DNA of 64,000 bases, taken from an uncultured Veillonella sp. (GTDB lineage Bacteria > Bacillota > Negativicutes > Veillonellales > Veillonellaceae). The stretch spans positions 1 through 64,000 of the forward strand of contig UPXS01000002.1 in NCBI GenBank assembly GCA_900538355.1. The letters are read 5' to 3'. The notes under the pieces are model-generated. The model had not been told where the DNA came from and ran no database searches. It saw only the letters and a list, made by a program, of their open reading frames with translations. The translations under genes and the position numbers were made by a program. Of the stretch, positions 57,853-64,000 are shown one piece after another; positions within the stretch are counted from its first letter, which is position 1; each line of letters opens with the position of its first letter.

Positions 57853-58803
57853 ATGGCACCCTATAAAGTATTTATTGTCGGTCATGAAGGTACGACAGGT
57901 TTGAGAATTCATGAACGGTTATCTGATAGAAAAGATATAGAGTTACTCGCTACTGCTGATGAGGATCGTAAAAATGTAGAGGCTATTAAAGCAGTAGCTA
58001 AAGAGGCAGATATTGTATTTCTCTGCTTGCCTGATGCGGCATCTAAAGAAATCATTGAGGCTATCGGTGAGCTACCTTGTAAGGTGATTGATACATCTAC
58101 TGCGTTTAGAACTGCTGATGATTGGGCTTATGGTTTCCCAGAACTCGGTGATGATTACAAAACGGCTATTGCTACAGAAAAGCATATTGCCAATCCAGGC
58201 TGTCATGCGAGTGGCATGATTGCTTGTATCGCACCTCTTGTAAAAGCCGGTCTCGTGCCAACAGATTATCCTTTCACTATTACATCCTTAACAGGCTATA
58301 GTGGGGGCGGTAAAAAGATGATTGGCCAATATGAAAGTAATCCAAAGGATTATTTTCTCTATGCACCGCGTCAATATGGTCTAAGTCAACAGCATAAGCA
58401 TTTGCCAGAGGTTCAACATGTTTGTGGACTTAGTGAAGCACCTATTTTTATCCCTATCGTTGACGATTATTACTCCGGCATGGAAGTAACTGTGGGCATC
58501 CATAGCCGTTTATGTCAAAAGCCAGTTAGTATCGATAAAGTGCAACAGGCATTGGAAGACTTTTACAAAGATAGCACAGTCGTTACTGTCGTACCATTTA
58601 CTGAGGACAGCAATACTGGTATGTTAAATGCTAATCAAATGAGCAATACAGATAGCATGAAAATCTATGTAACTGGTAATGATGAACGCATCATGGTTAA
58701 TGCCATTTTCGATAATTTAGGTAAAGGTGCATCTGGTGCTGCCGTTCAATGTATGAACATCGCGTTAGGTTTACTAGAGGATACAGGCCTAGTATTAGGT
58801 TAG
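57853..58803 (+). CDS. argC: N-acetyl-gamma-glutamyl-phosphate reductase, short type
   Basis: 316 residues, matching the type 2 ArgC form. It reduces N-acetylglutamyl phosphate to the semialdehyde with NADPH. The nucleotide loop VGHEGTTGLRI is at the N-terminus, and the catalytic Cys is C117 in NPGCHASGMI. The frame is open from a TTG at 57841; TGAGG and the family start favour the ATG at 57853. argB follows after ten bases. Confidence 0.94.
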   Translation: MAPYKVFIVGHEGTTGLRIHERLSDRKDIELLATADEDRKNVEAIKAVAKEADIVFLCLPDAASKEIIEAIGELPCKVIDTSTAFRTADDWAYGFPELGDDYKTAIATEKHIANPGCHASGMIACIAPLVKAGLVPTDYPFTITSLTGYSGGGKKMIGQYESNPKDYFLYAPRQYGLSQQHKHLPEVQHVCGLSEAPIFIPIVDDYYSGMEVTVGIHSRLCQKPVSIDKVQQALEDFYKDSTVVTVVPFTEDSNTGMLNANQMSNTDSMKIYVTGNDERIMVNAIFDNLGKGASGAAVQCMNIALGLLEDTGLVLG

Positions 58804-58813
58804 AGAGGGAACT

Positions 58814-59671
58814 ATGAAGGACGTAACAAATGCAATGCGGGCGCATATTTTAACTGCGGCCGTTCCATATATTAAACAATATACCGATCAATACGTTGTC
58901 GTTAAATATGGCGGCAATGCCATGATTGATGAAGAATTAAAAAAATCTGTTATGAAGGATTTACTATTACTCCAATTGGTAGGGGTGAAAGTTGTCCTCG
59001 TTCATGGTGGCGGTCCAGCCATTAATAGTACACTAGATGCTATGCAAATTGAATCACATTTTGCAAATGGCTTGAGAGTTACTGATGAAGCGACAATGGA
59101 TGTGGTACAAATGGTACTAGCCGGTAAGGTCAATAAAGGTCTCGTAGCAGACTTAACAGATCTTGGCGGTAAAGCTGTGGGCCTCTGCGGTGTAGATGGC
59201 AATATGATTCAAGTTCATAAACAAAATGATGAGCTTGGCTATGTAGGTTCTATCGATACGATTGATACCAGCATTATCGATGATGTTATCAGTCGAGGCT
59301 ATATTCCTGTCATTTCCTCCATTGGTATGGGGGCTGATGGCAAGACATATAATATCAATGCCGATACGGTGGCAGCGAAAATTGCAGGTGCATTAAAGGC
59401 AGAAACAATGGTGGCCATGACCAATATTGATGGTGTATTACGAGATGTACATGATCCTGAATCTCTCATCTCTAAAATCACCATGGCAGAGGCCGATCAA
59501 TTAAAAGCGGAAGGTATTATTGCAGGTGGTATGATTCCTAAAGTGGATTGCTGCTTAGAGGCCATCAAATCAGGTGCCCAAAAGGTATTTATCATCAATG
59601 GTGAAATTCCACATGCCATTCTTATCGAGCTATTGACTGATGAAGGCCTTGGCACAATGTTTGTAAAGTAA
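58814..59671 (+). CDS. argB: Acetylglutamate kinase
   Basis: 285 residues. It phosphorylates N-acetylglutamate, usually the feedback-controlled step. Motifs are VVKYGGNAM (about 30), VLVHGGGPAINSTL (about 60), the substrate block ANGLRVTDEATMDVVQMVLAG, and GGMIPKVDCCLEAI near the C-terminus. An N-terminal helix of the arginine-sensitive type is present. AGAGAGGGA precedes the ATG. Confidence 0.96.
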   Translation: MKDVTNAMRAHILTAAVPYIKQYTDQYVVVKYGGNAMIDEELKKSVMKDLLLLQLVGVKVVLVHGGGPAINSTLDAMQIESHFANGLRVTDEATMDVVQMVLAGKVNKGLVADLTDLGGKAVGLCGVDGNMIQVHKQNDELGYVGSIDTIDTSIIDDVISRGYIPVISSIGMGADGKTYNINADTVAAKIAGALKAETMVAMTNIDGVLRDVHDPESLISKITMAEADQLKAEGIIAGGMIPKVDCCLEAIKSGAQKVFIINGEIPHAILIELLTDEGLGTMFVK

Positions 59672-59684
59672 TATAGTAGGTATG

Positions 59685-59709
59685 GCGATGGTAATCGTTT
59701 ATTACCATC
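59685..59709 (+). repeat. Hairpin between argB and argD
   Basis: CGATGGTAAT pairs with ATTACCATCG around CGTTT, with no T run behind it, so it is not an obvious terminator. Confidence 0.5.
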
Positions 59710-59761
59710 GTTACCTTTCATATAGATAGACGACGGCACGGCCGTACGTTTGGAGGATGTA

Positions 59762-60949
59762 ATGAGTAATACAATCGATTTTGAACAACAAGATAAAGAA
59801 TATATAGCCAATACGTATGGCCGGTTTAACGTATGTTTAGAAAAAGGTAAAGGCTCTCTTTTATGGGACGTAGATGGTAAAGAATACATCGATCTTGGCT
59901 CTGGTATTGGTGTAACAGCATTTGGTGTAGATGACGATGAGTGGACAGAGGCGGTAACAAAGCAATGTCATGCGTTGAATCATATCTCTAATTTGTACTA
60001 TTCCTTGCCACAAATTGAATTGGCAAAACAATTATGTGCTAAAACGGGCATGAAGAAGGTATTCTTCTCCAATTCTGGTGCAGAGTCTAATGAATGTGCC
60101 ATCAAAGCAGCTCGTAAATATAGTCATGATAAATACGGTGAAGGTCGTCATGTCATTGTTACCTTGGTTAATAGCTTCCACGGCCGTACTATTACTACCT
60201 TATCTGCTACAGGACAAGATGTATTCCATCAACATTTCTTCCCATTTACAGAAGGCTTTATTCATACACCAGCTAATGATATTGATGCGGCTTTAAAAGC
60301 GCTTAATAATCCTGCTGTATGCGCCATCATGATGGAACCTATTCAAGGTGAAGGTGGTGTTATGCCGCTAGATAAAGAGTTCGTACAAGCGGTAACAAAA
60401 TATGCTCATGAACACGATCAACTCGTGTTAATCGATGAAGTACAAACTGGCAATGGCCGTACTGGTAGCTTGTATGCATACCAACAATTTGGCATTGAGC
60501 CCGATGTAGTATCTACTGCAAAAGGTTTAGCCGGTGGTCTCCCTATGGGCGCTACCTTATTTAATGAAAAGATGCAATATGTGTTAAATGCAGGTGCTCA
60601 TGCTACAACTTTTGGTGGCAATCCAATCTGTGCGGCAGCAGGTAATACCATCATTAGCCGTTTAACACCAGAATTCTTAGATTCTGTGAAAGCAAAAGGG
60701 GACTATGTAAAAGCTGCTTTAGCTGGTAAACCTGGTATCCTTGGTGTAAGCGGTATGGGTCTCATGCTCGGCATTGAAACTACAGTAGATGCAAAAGCAG
60801 TTATCGCTAAATGTCTTGAAAAGGGTGTTGTATGCTTATCTGCAAAAAATAAAGTACGTTTGTTACCGGCACTTAATATTCCGCAAGAACAATTGGAAAA
60901 AGCGATTACTATTGTAGCTGAAGCGATTGAAGAATTAGTGGCGAAATAG
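59762..60949 (+). CDS. argD: Acetylornithine aminotransferase
   Basis: 395 residues of the class III PLP aminotransferases. It transfers the amino group from glutamate to the semialdehyde made by ArgC. SNSGAESNECAIKAARKY binds cofactor phosphate, IDEVQTGNGRTG is the PLP-contact block, and the Schiff-base Lys is K254 in STAKGLAGGLPMG. The frame opens at a TTG (59750), but TTGGAGG supports the ATG at 59762. Confidence 0.95.
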   Translation: MSNTIDFEQQDKEYIANTYGRFNVCLEKGKGSLLWDVDGKEYIDLGSGIGVTAFGVDDDEWTEAVTKQCHALNHISNLYYSLPQIELAKQLCAKTGMKKVFFSNSGAESNECAIKAARKYSHDKYGEGRHVIVTLVNSFHGRTITTLSATGQDVFHQHFFPFTEGFIHTPANDIDAALKALNNPAVCAIMMEPIQGEGGVMPLDKEFVQAVTKYAHEHDQLVLIDEVQTGNGRTGSLYAYQQFGIEPDVVSTAKGLAGGLPMGATLFNEKMQYVLNAGAHATTFGGNPICAAAGNTIISRLTPEFLDSVKAKGDYVKAALAGKPGILGVSGMGLMLGIETTVDAKAVIAKCLEKGVVCLSAKNKVRLLPALNIPQEQLEKAITIVAEAIEELVAK

Positions 60950-61086
60950 GAAGTCCTTTGATCTTCACAATCATTGAGTATTATAGTCTAGTAATATAAG
61001 GCTATAGAAATAAATCAATGAATATATAGACTTTAGTTCTCATTCGTGTTACCCTAGAAGAAACAGTCTATATTGGAGGAGTAAAT

Positions 61087-61269
61087 ATGAATACAGAATC
61101 CTTACGTAATGAAGTGTTGGTACCTGCTGTAGCAAAAACATTGGATATTGCTGCTAAAGCAAAACCTACAAAAGAAGAACTTTTCACAACAGCAAAAATC
61201 ACTGCTGCTGTGGCAGTTGCAACAGCTGTTGTATCCTTAGCGGTACAAGCGGTATTGCGCAACCGATAA
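61087..61269 (+). CDS. Small single-pass membrane protein
   Basis: 60 residues. A charged N-terminal half (residues 1-37) is followed by one membrane segment near the C-terminus (ITAAVAVATAVVSLAVQAVL) and a basic end (RNR). GGAGGAG precedes the ATG, and its own terminator lies at 61277-61311, so expression is likely. I recognise no family. It sits between argD and the second M20 gene. Confidence 0.65.
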   Translation: MNTESLRNEVLVPAVAKTLDIAAKAKPTKEELFTTAKITAAVAVATAVVSLAVQAVLRNR

Positions 61270-61276
61270 GAAATTA

Positions 61277-61311
61277 AGAAAACGACATGGTCCTGCCTGT
61301 CGTTTTCTTTT
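61277..61311 (+). terminator. Terminator after the small membrane protein
   Basis: AGAAAACGACA pairs with TGTCGTTTTCT and is followed by T residues. Confidence 0.85.
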
Positions 61312-61364
61312 ACTTTTACCCCGTTATTCCCCTTGATTAAGGGATTTTGCAAGGAGGCGATACC

Positions 61365-62543
61365 ATGCATAGTCGCGATTTAATAGAACAATATAAAGGC
61401 TACGTTCAAGATTGGCGTAGATATTTCCATAAACATCCAGAGCTCAGTAATGAAGAGTTCGAAACAACAAAGACCTTGGCTAAAGAGCTAGAGTCTATGG
61501 GCGTAGAGGTTCATGTGGATACAGAGCGTGGCATCGGCTTAGTTGGTATCATCCATGGTGATAAACCTGGTAAGGCTATAGCGTTGCGCGCTGATATCGA
61601 TGCCTTACCTGTACATGAACATAATACAGTAGACTACAAATCTGAAACTGAAGGCAAAATGCATGCTTGTGGTCATGATGGTCATATGGCTATCTTGCTA
61701 GGCGCTGCCAAGATGTTAATATCTATGAAAGACCGCATCGAAGGCGACGTATATTTAGCCTTTCAACCAGCTGAGGAAACAGGGGCAGGGGCACCAGATT
61801 TCATCAAATTTGGCGACTGGTATGACAAGGTGGATGCCATCTTTGGCGGTCATGTGTGGATCGATTTGCCAGCAGGTCTCGTATCTGTTGAAGAAGGTCC
61901 TCGGATGGCTGCAAGTAGCCAAATTACTATCAATGTAAAAGGTAAGCAAGGCCATGGTGCACAGCCACATCAAGCAGTGGATGCTATCGTAGTGGCTAGT
62001 GCCATTGTTATGAACTTGCAAACTGTAGTGTCTCGTAATGTGAGTGCCTTAGATTCTCTTGTACTCACTATTGGTAATATTCACTCTGGATCTGAGTGGA
62101 ATGTTATCCCTGGTGAAGCTACAATGGGGGGCACCATTCGATTCTTTGATCCAGACCAAGAAGAGTATTATGTAGAATCCATACGCCGCGTAGTAGAACA
62201 TACTGCTGAAGCCTATGGAGCGACTGCAACATTGGAATATGTAAAAAAAGTGCCACCTACTATTAATGATCCTGCATCTAGTGAACTGGCAGAACGCGTC
62301 GTTATTGATACATTAGGTAAAGATAAACTTTCTAAAATGCGTAAAGTAATGCCAGGCGAAGATTTTGCATGGTATTTACAAGATAAACCAGGATGCTTTG
62401 CTTTTATTGGTATTCAAAATCCTGAAGTAGAGGCTACCTACGATCATCATAATAATAGATTCAATATGGATGATACCGTACTATCTGCTGCATCAGCAGT
62501 ATATGCTGAATATGCTATTGCATGGTTGAAAGAACATAAATAA
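61365..62543 (+). CDS. M20-family amidohydrolase, second copy
   Basis: 392 residues. It shows DIDALPVHE, MHACGHDGHMAILLGAAKML and PAEETGAGAPDF metal-site motifs, and the dimerisation domain in the middle. It resembles the M20 gene at 55525 in motifs and length but is clearly divergent. Likely an N-acyl-amino-acid or peptide-derived amide hydrolase in the cytoplasm. AAGGAGG lies before the ATG at 61365, although the frame is open from 61347. A dicarboxylate-type carrier follows. Confidence 0.88.
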   Translation: MHSRDLIEQYKGYVQDWRRYFHKHPELSNEEFETTKTLAKELESMGVEVHVDTERGIGLVGIIHGDKPGKAIALRADIDALPVHEHNTVDYKSETEGKMHACGHDGHMAILLGAAKMLISMKDRIEGDVYLAFQPAEETGAGAPDFIKFGDWYDKVDAIFGGHVWIDLPAGLVSVEEGPRMAASSQITINVKGKQGHGAQPHQAVDAIVVASAIVMNLQTVVSRNVSALDSLVLTIGNIHSGSEWNVIPGEATMGGTIRFFDPDQEEYYVESIRRVVEHTAEAYGATATLEYVKKVPPTINDPASSELAERVVIDTLGKDKLSKMRKVMPGEDFAWYLQDKPGCFAFIGIQNPEVEATYDHHNNRFNMDDTVLSAASAVYAEYAIAWLKEHK

Positions 62544-62558
62544 AAGAATATAAATAAT

Positions 62559-62596
62559 AAACAGCACCGTTATTTTGAAAGTAACGGTGCTGTTTC
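62559..62596 (+). terminator. Hairpin terminator after the second M20 gene
   Basis: A 14-bp perfect stem (62559-62572 with 62582-62595). The T tract is short. Confidence 0.75.
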
Positions 62597-62712
62597 ATTG
62601 TATTTTTATTTATATTTTATGCATGATATAGGTATAATATAGATACAATACAAGTGTAACGTAAGTGTAATATAAGTCTGATATATATTCTCTAGTTGAG
62701 GGGTGCTTATTT

Positions 62713-64000
62713 ATGAATATAGTTATATGTCTCATCATTATTGCTATAACCGGCATATTATTAATAAAGCGCTATCAACCACAGCCTATTTTGATTGGCA
62801 TGGGAATTCTTATGATGTTCGTGGCTTATGAAGCTAACTGGATTGATGCTATATTAGTTGACGACCAATCCACAGGTGTTCTCATATTTGATGCCATGGA
62901 TATTGTAAGAATAACGACATCAAATAATATCGTAAATTTGGGTCTCATGATTATGACCTGTGCAGGCTATGCTAAGTATATGGAATATATCGGGGCAGGG
63001 ACGCGACTAGCACATACAATTATTCAGCCTTTATATCGTCTCAATCGACCATATATTGTGTTAGCCCTTATGTTTCTACTCAATATGGGCCTATCCATAT
63101 GTGTGCCAAATCCATTGAGTCTTGCCCTCCTCATGATGGTTACCATGTATCCTGTTTTACTCCGTCTTGGTGTGAGCCCAGTAGGGGCTGCTGCTGTTAT
63201 TGCTACGGGACATCTTATGGATGTGGGGCCTGGGGCTGTATCTACCTTATTGATTGCCAAGACATTAAATATGCCTGTACCAAACTATTTTGTGGGGTAC
63301 CAACTACGAATTTATTTCTTGGTTGCCATTGTAACTGCAATAGCTCATTTTTGGTGGCAGAGATACCGGGATCGAATTGATGGACCTATGGATGCAAATG
63401 AACTTGAAAGTATTCCTGAAGCACCTATTGGGCCCAAGCTATATATGATATTCCCCTTATTACCATTGTGTTTTATCTTAGGCTTTAGTCAATATGGTTT
63501 TCCCGGTGTGAAGATGAATGTTACATTGGCTATGATGCTTGCCTTTGGCATTGCTCTATTAGCTGAATTAATTCGTCGTCGCAATTTGAGAGTTGTACTT
63601 AAGAGCACCACAGTTTTCTTTGAAGGTATGGGGAACCAGTTTTCCTATGCAGTGACCCTAATTATAGGCGGGCAAATTTTTGCACAAGGATTAGTCAGTC
63701 TAGGACTTATTGATTCCTTAGTAAGTGCATTGCAAACACTATCCCTTAACTCTATTGGACTTACCTCTGTCCTTGGTGGCGGTATGTTAGGCCTTAGCAT
63801 GGTAACAGGCAGTAATGTAGCACCATTATTTACATTAGTTCCACTAGTACCTGATATTGTGTCTAATCTTAGCCTTGATCCGATAACCACTATGCTTGGC
63901 ATGCAAAATGGAGCAAGCTTAGGCTTATTCCTTAGTCCAATTAGCCCCGTTATGGTCGGCGTAGCAGGCGTGGCGCATATTAAATCCGTAGATTTGCTCA
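62713..64000 (+). CDS. DcuC-family anaerobic C4-dicarboxylate carrier, 3' end missing
   Basis: The reading frame is open from the ATG at 62713 to the window edge (429 codons) with no stop. About 11 hydrophobic segments are visible. MGLSICVPNPLSLALLMMVTMYPVLLRLG, then GHLMDVGPG and LGMQNGASLGLFLSPISPV match the DcuC branch of anaerobic C4-dicarboxylate transporters. It would exchange or export succinate or related acids across the inner membrane. A TATAAT lies at 62633-62638, with TGAGGGG before the ATG. The family's usual length is about 450-460, so only the end is missing. Confidence 0.85.
   Translation, partial: MNIVICLIIIAITGILLIKRYQPQPILIGMGILMMFVAYEANWIDAILVDDQSTGVLIFDAMDIVRITTSNNIVNLGLMIMTCAGYAKYMEYIGAGTRLAHTIIQPLYRLNRPYIVLALMFLLNMGLSICVPNPLSLALLMMVTMYPVLLRLGVSPVGAAAVIATGHLMDVGPGAVSTLLIAKTLNMPVPNYFVGYQLRIYFLVAIVTAIAHFWWQRYRDRIDGPMDANELESIPEAPIGPKLYMIFPLLPLCFILGFSQYGFPGVKMNVTLAMMLAFGIALLAELIRRRNLRVVLKSTTVFFEGMGNQFSYAVTLIIGGQIFAQGLVSLGLIDSLVSALQTLSLNSIGLTSVLGGGMLGLSMVTGSNVAPLFTLVPLVPDIVSNLSLDPITTMLGMQNGASLGLFLSPISPVMVGVAGVAHIKSVDLL

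Noticed and set aside
1..64000. Insertion sequences, prophage or integrase genes
   Set aside because: No transposase, integrase or phage structural motif appears in any frame, and no long terminal inverted repeats flank a gene set.

Overview
The window looks like chromosome of a Veillonella-type member of the Negativicutes: a low-GC Firmicute with an outer membrane. It combines Firmicute-style genes (mfd followed by a SpoVB-like flippase and mazG, a ylbF-family gene, UgtP-like glycosyltransferase, Ktr-type K+ uptake) with diderm envelope genes (TonB-dependent receptor, ExbB-ExbD-TonB, an autotransporter). It also carries an oxygen-sensitive [FeFe] hydrogenase. The genus call is inference from gene content, not from a search. 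Almost every gene is on the + strand. I saw no insertion sequence, prophage or CRISPR array.

Layout. 1-3233: the 3' end of a 5S rRNA with its terminator, about 1.1 kb without a protein gene (a structured block, an AT-rich stretch and a candidate small RNA), tRNA-Trp and tRNA-Arg(ACG), a two-gene minus-strand unit, a cobalamin riboswitch with no gene behind it, and tRNA-Leu(UAG). 3410-16818: housekeeping genes mfd, a lipid/polysaccharide flippase, mazG, HU, a diacylglycerol glycosyltransferase, an ABC-F ATPase, the [FeFe] hydrogenase and a phosphate transporter pair. 17252-20242: a 57-residue protein, then an ascorbate-type PTS (IIA, IIB, IIC) with a DUF454 membrane protein.

20425-30665 is the most striking region, an apparent iron/heme acquisition locus. 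It has an AraC regulator, a 1694-residue outer-membrane protein that fuses a TonB-dependent receptor to a second beta-barrel, ExbB, ExbD, a TonB with a Gly/Asn-rich linker, a flavodoxin and a HutW/ChuW-type radical SAM heme enzyme. Two Fur-box-like sites (12 of 14 consensus positions each) lie at the araC promoter and in the receptor leader. Together these suggest haem capture, energised import and anaerobic haem breakdown.

30885-37814: a PfkB sugar kinase, a Ktr-type K+ channel/regulator pair, and a three-gene module of a repeat protein, a MoxR-type AAA+ ATPase and a DUF2201/VWA protein. 37935-47110: a metallo-beta-lactamase-fold hydrolase, moaC, trmL, ylbF, murB, typA, a DUF4198 exported protein, an autotransporter and a low-molecular-weight phosphatase. 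47324-50642: small accessory genes around tRNA-Arg(CCG), a methyltransferase, a YgbA_NO protein and a CPYC thioredoxin-like protein. 50837-55172: ilvB-ilvN, a beta-carbonic anhydrase and a purple-acid-phosphatase-like enzyme. 55525-62543: arginine genes argF, argC, argB, argD bracketed by two M20 deacylases, with ArgR-like sites at the first promoter. A DcuC-type carrier runs off the right edge.

Most transcription units end in clear intrinsic terminators. Several genes need a start codon downstream of the longest reading frame; those choices rest on ribosome binding sites and are explained in the entries.
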